The notes: generated by a model from the letters alone, not told the origin. Numbered from the stretch's first letter, positions 32,711 through 41,104 are shown. The stretch is DNA of 59,342 bases from Paenibacillus sp. Soil766 (GCF_001428105.1 NZ_LMSJ01000033.1:1-59342); one strand, 5' to 3'. Translations and numbers: made by a program.

Positions 32711-35700
32711 CTATTCGTTGACCCCAAGCTCGGAGCCCTCAATGTTTAGGTTTAATTTATCGCTTGTCACTTCGTCGTCGTCATCAGCTTCGCGCATCTC
32801 GATCTCTTCTTCATCGCCAGACAGGATCTTAACATCCATACCTAAGCTTTGAAGCTCTTTGATCAAAACTTTGAAGGATTCCGGAACACCTGGTTCTGGA
32901 ACGTTCTCGCCTTTGACAATGGATTCGTACGTTTTCACACGGCCCACAACGTCATCTGACTTAACGGTAAGAATTTCTTGCAATGTATAAGCAGCTCCAT
33001 ATGCCTCGAGTGCCCATACCTCCATCTCCCCGAAACGTTGTCCACCGAACTGCGCTTTACCACCCAGCGGCTGCTGAGTAACAAGGGAGTAAGGTCCTGT
33101 GGAACGGGCATGGATTTTATCGTCAACCATGTGTGCCAATTTGATCATGTACATAACGCCAACGGTTACTTCACGCTCGAAGGACTCACCTGTACGACCA
33201 TCGTACAGAATCGTTTTACCGCTACGTTGCATACCTGCTTCTTCCATGGCATCAAATACGTCATACTCACGCGCTCCATCGAATACTGGTGTTGCAGCGT
33301 GAATACCCAAATACTTGGAAGCCATACCTAAGTGAACTTCAAGTACTTGACCGATGTTCATCCGGGAAGGAACCCCTAGTGGATTCAGAACGACTTCTAC
33401 TGGTGTACCATCTGGAAGGAAAGGCATATCTTCTTCAGGGAGAATACGTGCAACTACCCCTTTGTTACCATGACGTCCCGCCATTTTGTCGCCTTCGGAA
33501 ATTTTCCGTTTTTGAGCAATATAGACACGAACGAGTTGGTTAACACCTGGAGGCAGCTCATCGCCGTTCTCACGCGTAAATACTTTCACATCAACCACGA
33601 TACCATCTGTACCATGCGGTACGCGTAGGGACGTGTCACGAACCTCACGAGCCTTCTCACCGAAGATTGCGTGCAGCAATCTTTCTTCCGCCGTTAGCTC
33701 CGTTACACCCTTCGGCGTTACTTTACCAACGAGGATGTCGCCAGCGCCGATTTCAGCACCAACACGAATGATTCCGCGCTCGTCAAGATTCTTAAGTGCG
33801 TCTTCCCCTACGTTCGGGATGTCGCGAGTAATTTCTTCAGGTCCAAGCTTCGTATCACGAGCTTCCGACTCGTATTCCTCGATATGAATGGAGGTGTACA
33901 CATCTTCTTTAACAAGCTTTTGGCTTAGCAAGATCGCATCCTCATAGTTGTAACCTTCCCAAGTCATGAAAGCTACGACTACGTTGCGTCCAAGCGCCAA
34001 TTCACCTTGTTCTGTAGACGGTCCATCAGCAAGGATATCTCCTGCTTTAATCAATTGACCTTTTTTTACAATCGGACGTTGATTAATGCAAGTACCTTGG
34101 TTAGAACGCATAAATTTGTGAAGCTTATATTTCACGATGTTACCGCTAACTAGCTTGCCATCAACCATTTCTTGGCGACGCAACCAAATTTCGTTCGCAG
34201 CAGCTTTCTCAATAATTCCATCAAATTTGGAGACAATACATACTCCGGAGTCCTTAGCAACCTTGTGCTCCATTCCTGTACCTACAAGCGGAGCTTTAGG
34301 AATAAGAAGTGGAACAGCTTGACGCTGCATGTTGGAACCCATTAAGGCACGGTTGGAGTCATCATTTTCAAGGAACGGGATTAACGCTGTCGCTACAGAA
34401 ACAACTTGCTTCGGAGAAACGTCCATGTAGTCGACACGTTCAACCGGAAGTGTTAAGTTATCATCTTTGTAACGAACGATAATCGCATCTTCAACGAATT
34501 TATTTTCTTCCGTCAACTTCGCATTCGCTTGCGCGATAACGTAGTTATCTTCTTCATCTGCTGTCAGGTAAGCGATTTGATCAGTTACCAAACCTGTCTT
34601 CGGATCTACCCAACGATACGGTGCTTCAATGAAGCCATACTCATTAATACGGGCAAACGTAGACAAGGAGTTGATCAAACCAATGTTCGGTCCCTCAGGC
34701 GTCTCAATTGGACACATACGGCCATAGTGAGAGTGATGCACGTCACGAACTTCCATCCCTGCGCGCTCTCTCGTCAAACCGCCGGGTCCGAGTGCAGATA
34801 GACGTCTCTTGTGCGTCAATTCAGCAAGCGGATTCGTTTGGTCCATAAATTGCGATAGTTGGGAGCTACCAAAGAACTCTTTGATCGACGCGATAACAGG
34901 ACGAATGTTGATCAATGCTTGCGGCGTGATCACGTTAGCGTCTTGAATCGACATACGTTCACGAACAACACGTTCCATACGGGAAAGACCGATACGGAAT
35001 TGATTTTGAAGCAATTCACCTACAGAACGAAGTCTACGGTTACCAAGATGGTCAATATCATCTGTATTTCCAATACCATGCAGTAAGTTAATAAAGTAGT
35101 TAATGGATGAGATGATATCGGCAGGCGTGATGTTTTTGACAGCTTTATCAATAACACCGTTAGAAATAACCTTAACTACCTTGCCTTCTTCTGTTGGTGA
35201 GTAAACGTTAATGCACTGAACAGGGATTGTATCCGCGCCAGTTACACCTTTAGGAATCGTAAACTCTTTATATCCCGCACCTTTTTCGATAAAAGGAAGG
35301 ATTTCATCAAGCACACGACGATCCAACAATTGTCCAGCTTCAGCAATGATTTCCCCAGTTTCGGAATCCACCAAAGTTTCAGCTAAACGTTGATTGAACA
35401 AACGGTTCTTGATGTGTAATTTTTTATTGATTTTGTAGCGACCTACGTTCGCTAAATCGTAACGCTTCGGATCAAAGAAACGAGCAACGATCAAGCTTCT
35501 TGCATTATCAAGCGTAGGCGGCTCACCTGGACGAAGACGCTCGTAGATTTCGATCAACGCTTTTTCCGTAGAATCGGTGTTATCTTTATCTAGCGTGTTA
35601 CGAATATATTCGTTATCGCCAAGCAAATCTAGAATTTCAGCATCCGTACCAAATCCTAATGAACGAAGCAATACAGTAACTGGGATTTTACGCGTGCGAT

Positions 35701-36250
35701 CGATACGAACATAGATGATATCCTTCGCATCTGTCTCAAGCTCCAGCCACGCTCCGCGGTTCGGAATCACTGTTGCTGTGTAAGTTTTTTTGCCGTTTTT
35801 ATCCACTTTCGTGCTATAATAAACACTGGGAGATCGAACGAGCTGGGAGACGATTACACGCTCCGCACCGTTAATAATGAACGTTCCTGTATCGGTCATA
35901 ATAGGGAAATCCCCCATGAACACTTCTTGTTCCTTGACCTCGCCAGTTTCCTTATTAATCAAACGGACTTTGACTCTTAACGGCGCCGCATATGTTACGT
36001 CGCGTTCTTTGGACTCATCAACGGAATACTTAGGATCGCCTAAGCTATAGTCGATGAACTCCAGTACTAGGTTCCCTGTAAAATCCTGAATCGGGGAGAT
36101 ATCCTGAAACATCTCACGAAGTCCCTCTTCCAAAAACCACTCATACGATTTTTGCTGGATTTCAATCAGGTTTGGAATGCCCAGAACCTCATTAATTCGT
36201 GCATAAGTCCTGCGTTTACGTCGTCCAAATTGAACAAGATGTCCCGCCAA
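32711..36250 (-). CDS. rpoB: DNA-directed RNA polymerase subunit beta
   Basis: This 1179 aa subunit starts with a TTG codon at 36250 (AGGGGTG, 8-nt spacing) and reads MAGHLVQFGRRKRRTYARIN. The rifampicin pocket (GSSQLSQFMDQTNPLAEL, then THKRRLSALGPGG, about residues 460-490) has wild-type residues at the usual resistance positions. The catalytic and switch regions RHGNKGVVARILPEEDMPFL and GQRFGEMEVWALEAYGAAY are intact. The acidic tail is short. The gene is preceded by a long leader and an unusual promoter-terminator overlap. Confidence 0.99.
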   Translation of the reverse strand: MAGHLVQFGRRKRRTYARINEVLGIPNLIEIQQKSYEWFLEEGLREMFQDISPIQDFTGNLVLEFIDYSLGDPKYSVDESKERDVTYAAPLRVKVRLINKETGEVKEQEVFMGDFPIMTDTGTFIINGAERVIVSQLVRSPSVYYSTKVDKNGKKTYTATVIPNRGAWLELETDAKDIIYVRIDRTRKIPVTVLLRSLGFGTDAEILDLLGDNEYIRNTLDKDNTDSTEKALIEIYERLRPGEPPTLDNARSLIVARFFDPKRYDLANVGRYKINKKLHIKNRLFNQRLAETLVDSETGEIIAEAGQLLDRRVLDEILPFIEKGAGYKEFTIPKGVTGADTIPVQCINVYSPTEEGKVVKVISNGVIDKAVKNITPADIISSINYFINLLHGIGNTDDIDHLGNRRLRSVGELLQNQFRIGLSRMERVVRERMSIQDANVITPQALINIRPVIASIKEFFGSSQLSQFMDQTNPLAELTHKRRLSALGPGGLTRERAGMEVRDVHHSHYGRMCPIETPEGPNIGLINSLSTFARINEYGFIEAPYRWVDPKTGLVTDQIAYLTADEEDNYVIAQANAKLTEENKFVEDAIIVRYKDDNLTLPVERVDYMDVSPKQVVSVATALIPFLENDDSNRALMGSNMQRQAVPLLIPKAPLVGTGMEHKVAKDSGVCIVSKFDGIIEKAAANEIWLRRQEMVDGKLVSGNIVKYKLHKFMRSNQGTCINQRPIVKKGQLIKAGDILADGPSTEQGELALGRNVVVAFMTWEGYNYEDAILLSQKLVKEDVYTSIHIEEYESEARDTKLGPEEITRDIPNVGEDALKNLDERGIIRVGAEIGAGDILVGKVTPKGVTELTAEERLLHAIFGEKAREVRDTSLRVPHGTDGIVVDVKVFTRENGDELPPGVNQLVRVYIAQKRKISEGDKMAGRHGNKGVVARILPEEDMPFLPDGTPVEVVLNPLGVPSRMNIGQVLEVHLGMASKYLGIHAATPVFDGAREYDVFDAMEEAGMQRSGKTILYDGRTGESFEREVTVGVMYMIKLAHMVDDKIHARSTGPYSLVTQQPLGGKAQFGGQRFGEMEVWALEAYGAAYTLQEILTVKSDDVVGRVKTYESIVKGENVPEPGVPESFKVLIKELQSLGMDVKILSGDEEEIEMREADDDDEVTSDKLNLNIEGSELGVNE

Positions 36251-36541
36251 CTTTCATTCACCCCTCAACTCTACTCAATAAATAAAAAGAAAGAAGAAAA
36301 ACTTCGACCGACGTACACTCAGGACGCCTCCGTTAGTGGAGCCCGTCCGAATTAAGCGACTGTATGGATGAAGGTTTTTTTCTGTATTCAATAACACGTT
36401 ATCAAGAATTGTTCCCATCCTGTTAGAATTTCCCAAAATTCAAACATTATACGTCGCTGGTTCGAATTTTATTCCTACTGGCTAAAAAAAGACTTGACAT
36501 TTTTACCAACTAAAGACATGTGTCCCATCTTAATACTGACA
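36251..36541 (-). promoter_or_regulatory. rpoB leader with GC-rich hairpin
   Basis: The transcript from the rpoB promoter has about 290 nt before the TTG start. It holds a stem GGACG..CTCC paired with GGAG..CGTCC around a six-base loop (36322-36348, loop CACTAA/GTTAGT), without a U-tract, and then a pyrimidine-rich stretch before the ribosome site. I find no gene in this gap. Function unknown; an attenuator or an RNA-processing site are possible. Confidence 0.5.
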
Positions 36542-36577
36542 TTTTTTAATAATATCACAATTGAAATGTCAAGTCAA
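36484..36577 (-). promoter_or_regulatory. rpoB promoter inside the 5' arm of an intrinsic terminator
   Basis: The promoter is TTGACT (36572-36577) and TATTAT (36549-36554), with a 17-bp spacer and an extended TGA. GACTTGACATTT (minus strand, 36575-36564), which covers most of the -35 and the adjoining spacer, is perfectly complementary over 12 bases to AAATGTCAAGTC (36502-36491), which is followed by seven T (36490-36484). RNA entering from upstream carries both arms and can terminate. RNA started at this promoter lacks the 5' arm. Confidence 0.7.
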
Positions 36578-36606
36578 ACAAATTCCCACATATAATTGCG
36601 TGAGCT

Positions 36607-37203
36607 TTACTTCGTTGCTTTAAGAATGCGGTAGCCTTTGTCCTTCGAAACCTCCACCACTTCACTATACATGGTTTCCAGCTTCTTCACTGCCGATGGC
36701 GCCCCTTGCTTCTTCTGGATGACAACCCACAGAGAGCCCCCATCCTTCAAGCAATCATAAGCATCCACAAATATCTTATGAACCGTTTCTTTACCCGCAC
36801 GGATCGGCGGATTGGTTAGAACAGCGTCAAACTTCTTATCCTTCACCTGTTCCAACAGATCACTCTGAAGAATAGTGACATTGGTAATACCATTTCGCCG
36901 CGCATTCTCCACCGAAAGTTCGACTGCTCTTTCATTGATGTCGACCATTGTCACATGCCCATTCGGACACATCACCGCTGCGCTCAGCCCCATCGGTCCG
37001 TAGCCACAGCCCATATCAAGAACACTAGCATTTTCCGATAGTTCCATTGTTTCTATTAAATGCTTACTGCCATAATCGACACCTTTTTTAGAAAACACAC
37101 CGGCATCCGTAAGAAAAGTAAACGTCTTGCCACGAAGTGTTTCTTGTGTCGTATGGACATCACTCTTCACTGTCGGCCGCCTTGTGTAGTAATGCTCTGA
37201 CAC
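36607..37203 (-). CDS. RsmC-like class I SAM-dependent methyltransferase (YbxB)
   Basis: This 198 aa protein has the SAM-binding motif VLDMGCGYGPMGLSAA (about residue 60), an acidic DIN motif (MVDINERAVE), and the N6/N2-type catalytic motif TNPPIRAGK (about residue 128). It matches the YbxB protein found between rplL and rpoB in Bacillus. By similarity to RsmC/RsmJ-type enzymes it may methylate guanine N2 in rRNA; the substrate is not proven. The start is GTG at 37203 with GGAGGG 9 nt upstream. Confidence 0.9.
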   Translation of the reverse strand: MSEHYYTRRPTVKSDVHTTQETLRGKTFTFLTDAGVFSKKGVDYGSKHLIETMELSENASVLDMGCGYGPMGLSAAVMCPNGHVTMVDINERAVELSVENARRNGITNVTILQSDLLEQVKDKKFDAVLTNPPIRAGKETVHKIFVDAYDCLKDGGSLWVVIQKKQGAPSAVKKLETMYSEVVEVSKDKGYRILKATK

Positions 37204-37249
37204 GTTTGAATTCCCTCCTTTTCTACCTATAGGAAAAACAAATAACCAC

Positions 37250-37308
37250 GTGCGTTCCTAAGGCTTTCCTAAGGGTAAAACTTAGGCACAATAAACGGCG
37301 TTGCCGTT
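37250..37308 (-). other. stacked alternative hairpins in the rplL-methyltransferase gap
   Basis: Two copies of CCTAAGG (plus-strand 37257-37263 and 37268-37274) can each pair with one CTTAGG (37281-37286). An outer GTGC/GCAC pair (37250-37253, 37286-37289) and a separate AACGGC-GTT-GCCGTT hairpin (37294-37308) flank them. The mutually exclusive pairings could form a switch, but no U-tract follows. Confidence 0.4.
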
Positions 37309-37341
37309 CATATCCTGCGAACCTATCGTACTTTAATGTTG

Positions 37342-37376
37342 AAAAAAACCTCTTGAAGTCAAGCTTCAAGAGGTTT
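37342..37376 (-). terminator. terminator of rplJ-rplL
   Basis: AAACCTCTTGAAG and CTTCAAGAGGTTT form a perfect 13-bp stem with a five-base loop, followed by a run of T on the minus strand. Confidence 0.92.
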
Positions 37377-37391
37377 CTTAAGAAAAAGAAA

Positions 37392-37757
37392 TTACTTAAC
37401 TTCTACGGAAGCGCCAGCTTCAGTAAGCTTAGCTTTAACAGCGTCTGCTTCTTCTTGGCTAACTTTTTCTTTAACTGCTTTTGGAGCTCCGTCAACAAGG
37501 TCTTTCGCTTCTTTCAGGCCAAGACCTGTGATTTCGCGAACTACTTTGATTACGTTGATTTTGGAAGCGCCAGCGCTTGTCAAGATAACGTCAAACTCAG
37601 TTTGAGCTTCTTCAACTGCTACTGCTGCGCCGCCGCCTGCTGCTACTGGAGCTGCTGCTGTTACGCCAAACTCTTCTTCGATTGCTTTAACCAGGTCGTT
37701 CAATTCCAAGATTGTCATGCCTTTGATTGCTTCTAGGATCGTTGCATTTGTGCTCAT
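37392..37757 (-). CDS. rplL: 50S ribosomal protein L7/L12
   Basis: This 121 aa stalk protein has an N-terminal dimerisation helix (TILEAIKGMTILELNDLVKA), an alanine/glycine-rich hinge (VAAGGGAAVAVEE) and the C-terminal factor-binding domain with KINVIKVVREITGLGLKEAK. Two dimers bind L10 and recruit translation GTPases. GGAGG precedes ATG 37757. A strong terminator follows, so expression of the downstream methyltransferase needs read-through or its own promoter. Confidence 0.98.
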   Translation of the reverse strand: MSTNATILEAIKGMTILELNDLVKAIEEEFGVTAAAPVAAGGGAAVAVEEAQTEFDVILTSAGASKINVIKVVREITGLGLKEAKDLVDGAPKAVKEKVSQEEADAVKAKLTEAGASVEVK

Positions 37758-37822
37758 GGTTAAACCTCCATTATCATTAATAAATTAGTTTTTTTGTTTG
37801 TAATTCAGATAGTGCGTTAATA

Positions 37823-38332
37823 TTAAGCTTGACCTTCAGCTTCTTTTTTCTCTGCAACTGCTTTAACAGCAAGAGCAAAGTTACGAACTGGAGCTTGAAG
37901 AACGCTAAGCAACATGGAGAGAAGACCATCTCTGGATGGAAGTTCTGCAAGTGCTTTGATTTCAGCGGATCCAACTACGCGGCCTTCGACCACGCCAGCT
38001 TTCACGCTCAATTTATCGTTCTTTTTCGCAAATTCAGTCAAGATTTTAGCTGGAGAGATTACATCGTCTTTGCTGAAAGCAATAGCTGTTGGTCCCGTAA
38101 GGAACTCATCCAAACCAGTCAGATCAGCGTTAGCCGTTGCGCGTCTCGCTAGGGAGTTCTTGAGAACTGTAAATTCGATACCAGCTTCACGTAAGCTTTT
38201 GCGCAGCTGAGTTACTTGAGCTACGTTCAAACCACGGTAATCTGCTACGATTGTACAAGTGCTAGCTTTAAACTTCTCAGTTACTTCAGCTACAGCTTGT
38301 TCTTTCTCTGCAAGAATTTTCGCGTTTGCCAT
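37823..38332 (-). CDS. rplJ: 50S ribosomal protein L10
   Basis: This 169 aa protein begins MANAKILAEKEQAVAEVTEK and contains the L10 segment TCTIVADYRGLNVAQVTQLR. It anchors L7/L12 and represses its own synthesis by binding the leader. The frame opens earlier, but GAGGTG lies 6 nt before the ATG at 38332. Confidence 0.97.
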   Translation of the reverse strand: MANAKILAEKEQAVAEVTEKFKASTCTIVADYRGLNVAQVTQLRKSLREAGIEFTVLKNSLARRATANADLTGLDEFLTGPTAIAFSKDDVISPAKILTEFAKKNDKLSVKAGVVEGRVVGSAEIKALAELPSRDGLLSMLLSVLQAPVRNFALAVKAVAEKKEAEGQA

Positions 38333-38557
38333 AGTACACCTCACTTCTTATGCATTTATCTTTCAAGATCGCAAACAGTAGGAGCATTAGCATTTCTTAT
38401 CTATGAATAAGAAATGCCTTCGTAGACGCTACGAAGGCATGATGTGTTCACTTTTCCCTTGCGTACAAAGAAATCGCTATATATATCATAACACCTCGGT
38501 AGGAAATTAAGCTCATCGGCACCTACTGTCTACGGTTTGCATATTCATTTTTAGGAC
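38333..38557 (-). promoter_or_regulatory. L10 (rplJ) leader RNA
   Basis: The leader contains the family hallmark ACCGTAGACAGTAGGTGCCG and the matching CCTACCGAGGT, the L10-binding element of the Firmicute L10 leader. Downstream are two perfect hairpins: GCCTTCGTAG/CTACGAAGGC (38416-38438) and GCATTTCTTAT/ATAAGAAATGC (38390-38417). The first part is recognised from known leaders; the role of the two hairpins in attenuation is inference. Confidence 0.85.
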
Positions 38558-38564
38558 CTTTGAT

Positions 38565-38593
38565 AGAGTATCATGCCCAGTAACCGAAGTCAA
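38565..38593 (-). promoter_or_regulatory. rplJ-rplL promoter
   Basis: TTGACT (38588-38593) and TACTCT (38565-38570) have a 17-bp spacer and an extended TGA. The promoter begins just 14 bp after the rplA stop and is placed correctly to start the L10 leader. Confidence 0.6.
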
Positions 38594-38607
38594 CTGGAAG
38601 CTTTTAC

Positions 38608-39300
38608 TTATCTAAAGGATGACAGGTTCACACGTACGCTTGGACCCATTGTGGAAGATACAGCAATGTTCTTAAGGTATACACCTTTAGCAGCTGCTGG
38701 TTTCGCACGAACAAGTGCATCAACCAATGCTTTGAAGTTTTCGTTCAACTTGTCTGCATCGAAAGATACTTTACCAAGTGGAGCATGGATTTGACCTGCT
38801 TTATCAAGACGGTATTCGATTTTACCAGCTTTGATCTCTTGAACAGCTTTGGTAACGTCGAAAGTAACTGTTCCTGCTTTAGGGTTTGGCATTAAACCTT
38901 TACCCCCGAGGATACGACCCAGTTTACCAACTTCGCTCATCATGTCCGGAGTAGCTACGCAAACATCGAATTCGAACCAACCTTGTTGAATTTTGTTGAT
39001 CATGTCTGCATCACCAACAAAATCTGCACCAGCTGCTTCAGCCTCTTTTGCTTTCTCGCCTTTTGCAAATACGAGAACGCGTTTTGTTTTACCAGTACCG
39101 TGTGGAAGTACAACAACACCACGAACAGCCTGATCTTGTTTTCTTGGGTCAACACCCAGACGAACTGCAACATCTACAGTTTCATCAAATTTAGCAGGAG
39201 CTGTTTTCTTAACTAGCTCGATTGCTTCTGACGGATCATACAAAGTTTCAGCATCAACAAGCTGAGCTACTTCGCGGTATTTTTTACCGTGTTTAGGCAT
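38608..39300 (-). CDS. rplA: 50S ribosomal protein L1
   Basis: This 230 aa protein begins MPKHGKKYREVAQLVDAETL and has the two-domain L1 fold with signature IEYRLDKAGQIHAPLGKVSF. L1 forms the mobile stalk at the E site. The frame is open a further 35 codons, but AAGGAGG sits directly before the ATG at 39300, so I used that start. A 116-bp gap containing repeat copy C separates it from rplK. Confidence 0.98.
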   Translation of the reverse strand: MPKHGKKYREVAQLVDAETLYDPSEAIELVKKTAPAKFDETVDVAVRLGVDPRKQDQAVRGVVVLPHGTGKTKRVLVFAKGEKAKEAEAAGADFVGDADMINKIQQGWFEFDVCVATPDMMSEVGKLGRILGGKGLMPNPKAGTVTFDVTKAVQEIKAGKIEYRLDKAGQIHAPLGKVSFDADKLNENFKALVDALVRAKPAAAKGVYLKNIAVSSTMGPSVRVNLSSFR

Positions 39301-39357
39301 ATTATTTATCCTCCTTAGTGGTATTAGCGGATAATCCTCCCACCGAGCGACTTCCAT

Positions 39358-39390
39358 GATTTCGTAGAAAACATTTCCGTAAGCATCGAG
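39358..39390 (+). repeat. hairpin-plus-tail repeat, copy C (degenerate)
   Basis: GATTTCGTAGAAAAC is followed by ATTTCCGTAAGCATCGAG. With two short gaps it matches copy A at about 27 of 33 positions. It lies in the rplK-rplA gap. Confidence 0.45.
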
Positions 39391-39416
39391 CTTACACAGT
39401 CGCATTCCTTGCGGAA

Positions 39417-39842
39417 TTAATCTTCGATGACGATTCCCATGCTGCGAGCAGTACCTTCAACCATACGCATTGCAGCCTCAACGGATGCAGCATTTAGGTC
39501 AGGCATTTTTTGTTCAGCGATTTCGCGAACTTTAGCGCGTTTCACAGTTGCAACTTTCTTCTTGTTCGGTTCGCCTGATCCTTTTTCGATACCAGCAACG
39601 ACGCGAAGTAGAACTGCAGCCGGAGGCGTTTTAGTGATGAATGTAAAGGAACGGTCTTCGAAAACTGTGATTTCAACTGGAATGATTAGACCAACTTGAT
39701 CAGCAGTACGAGCGTTAAACTCTTTACAGAAAGCCATAATGTTCACACCTGCTTGACCCAATGCTGGACCGATCGGTGGTGCTGGATTTGCTTTCGCAGC
39801 TTGAACTTGAAGCTTCACGATTTTAATAACCTTTTTTGCCAT
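39417..39842 (-). CDS. rplK: 50S ribosomal protein L11
   Basis: This 141 aa protein begins MAKKVIKIVKLQVQAAKANP and has the thiostrepton-loop proline region PAPPIGPALGQAGVNIMAFC, with the RNA-binding C-terminal domain ending MVEGTARSMGIVIED. GGAGGTG precedes the ATG at 39842; an upstream extension of the frame is discarded. The 135-bp gap before it contains a perfect-looking AGGTCTATTCC/GGGATAGACCT hairpin (39928-39951) of unknown role. Confidence 0.98.
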   Translation of the reverse strand: MAKKVIKIVKLQVQAAKANPAPPIGPALGQAGVNIMAFCKEFNARTADQVGLIIPVEITVFEDRSFTFITKTPPAAVLLRVVAGIEKGSGEPNKKKVATVKRAKVREIAEQKMPDLNAASVEAAMRMVEGTARSMGIVIED

Positions 39843-39977
39843 GATAGACACCTCCTTGCAGTAATATAGGAGTCTTCGACGAATCAAAGTCTCACTATTC
39901 AGGAAAATAATGCGATCCCACTAACGTAGGTCTATCCCAAGGAATAGACCTGGTAGAACCTTTTGGTTGTCACGCTG

Positions 39978-40511
39978 TTAGAGTTTTTCCACTTGATCGA
40001 AATCGAGCTCAAGCGGCGTTTCTCTACCAAACATGTTGACATGCACCTTCAGTTTACCCTTATCGGCAATAATCTCTTCGACAGAGCCAACAAAGTTTGC
40101 AAATGGACCCACTTTGACGCGTACGGTCTCTTTGAGTTCGAAGTCGATTACTTCCTTCGGCTCTTCCATTCCCATATGCTTCAGAATCGATTCAACTTCC
40201 TCAGGTAACAATGCAGTTGGTTTAGAGCCGGATCCTGTAGAACCTACAAACCCAGTCACTCCTGGCGTATTACGCACTACGTACCAAGAGTCGTCCGTTT
40301 GAATCATTTCCACAAGGACATACCCTGGATAAACTTTACGCATGACAACTTTCTTCTTGCCATCCTTGTTTACCAGTTCTTCTTCCATAGGCACAAGCAC
40401 ACGGAAGATCTTGTCCGTCATTTCCATAGACTCAACGCGCTTCTCTAAGTTGGCTTTCACTTTGTTCTCATACCCTGAATAGGTATGTACGACGTACCAT
40501 CTTTTTTCCAT
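39978..40511 (-). CDS. nusG: transcription termination/antitermination protein NusG
   Basis: This 177 aa protein has an NGN domain (MEKRWYVVHTYSGYENKVKA, then VYPGYVLVEM) and a C-terminal KOW domain with GPFANFVGSVEEI. It binds the beta' clamp helices, and in Bacillus promotes pausing. The frame opens with GTG at 40523, which lies inside the AGGTGA site, so the ATG at 40511 with 8-nt spacing is the start. It follows secE by 24 bp. Confidence 0.97.
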   Translation of the reverse strand: MEKRWYVVHTYSGYENKVKANLEKRVESMEMTDKIFRVLVPMEEELVNKDGKKKVVMRKVYPGYVLVEMIQTDDSWYVVRNTPGVTGFVGSTGSGSKPTALLPEEVESILKHMGMEEPKEVIDFELKETVRVKVGPFANFVGSVEEIIADKGKLKVHVNMFGRETPLELDFDQVEKL

Positions 40512-40535
40512 GAATAAATTCACCTATAGTCCTGT

Positions 40536-40748
40536 TTATTTAAAAACAAGGCGCAGCAACTCAGAAATTCCTAGATCCAGCACAAAAAAATAAATAGCAA
40601 CAAAAGTTACTGTACCTATAACGACAAGCGTATAAGTAGTCATCTCTTTGCGACTTGGCCACTTGACCTTTTTGAGTTCTGACCAACTGTCGGTGAAGAA
40701 GGAAAAAGTGGATCCGAAGCTTTGTCTCATTCTAGCCAAGAACGCCAC
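40536..40748 (-). CDS. secE: preprotein translocase subunit SecE
   Basis: This 70 aa protein has one C-terminal membrane span (TLVVIGTVTFVAIYFFVLDL) preceded by the amphipathic helix motif WSELKKVKWPSRKEM that is the SecE signature. It clamps SecY. The start is GTG at 40748 with GGAGGTG 4-7 nt upstream. rpmG-secE-nusG is the canonical order. Confidence 0.95.
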   Translation of the reverse strand: MAFLARMRQSFGSTFSFFTDSWSELKKVKWPSRKEMTTYTLVVIGTVTFVAIYFFVLDLGISELLRLVFK

Positions 40749-40767
40749 AAACTACACCTCCAAAGAA

Positions 40768-40917
40768 CTACCTAGTCTCGCGATGAGCAGTATGTTCATT
40801 GCAAAATTTGCAATATTTCTTCAACTCAATACGGTCGGGATTGTTGCGCTTATTTTTAGTGGATGCATAGTTTCTTTGTTTGCAATTTGTGCACGCTAAT
40901 GTGATGATGACCCGCAT
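40768..40917 (-). CDS. rpmG: 50S ribosomal protein L33 (zinc type)
   Basis: This 49 aa gene reads MRVIITLACTNCKQRNYAST ... CKFCNEHTAHRETR. The CTNC and CKFC pairs make the C+ zinc-ribbon form, which corresponds to RpmGB in B. subtilis. AGGAGGTG lies about 7 nt before the ATG at 40917. It ends 19 bp before secE. Confidence 0.96.
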   Translation of the reverse strand: MRVIITLACTNCKQRNYASTKNKRNNPDRIELKKYCKFCNEHTAHRETR

Positions 40918-40947
40918 GATGTACACCTCCTACAGACACTTTCTAAT

Positions 40948-41031
40948 TAAAGCCCTTCTAAGCGCATCAAAAAGAAAGCGACTTTTAGGGCTACCTGAAA
41001 CACTTTATCACAACTGTCCCCCGAGTGTCAA
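40948..41031 (-). promoter_or_regulatory. rpmG-secE-nusG promoter and leader hairpin
   Basis: TTGACA (41026-41031) and TAAAGT (41002-41007) have an 18-bp spacer and an extended TGA. The leader folds AGCCCT (about 40986-40991) onto AGGGCT (about 40948-40953), enclosing GCGC/GCGA segments. No ORF was found in it. Confidence 0.7.
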
Positions 41032-41104
41032 GGTAGAAGTCTCACAAATGCAAGAGTATCACCAGTATAGGCTCTCCCGAGGGTTACTAAACATACTAAG
41101 AAAG

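Noticed and set aside
29021..36250. Possible rifampicin-resistance changes in rpoB or insertions in rpoC
   Set aside because: The rifampicin pocket reads as wild type, and no extra domain is visible in rpoC.
36152..36355. Plus-strand reading frame across the rpoB start
   Set aside because: It is a shadow of the rpoB 5' end and leader, with no ribosome site and no family resemblance.
36491..36498. TTGACA on the plus strand as a promoter
   Set aside because: No -10 at a usable distance; the sequence is explained as the 3' arm of the inverted repeat.
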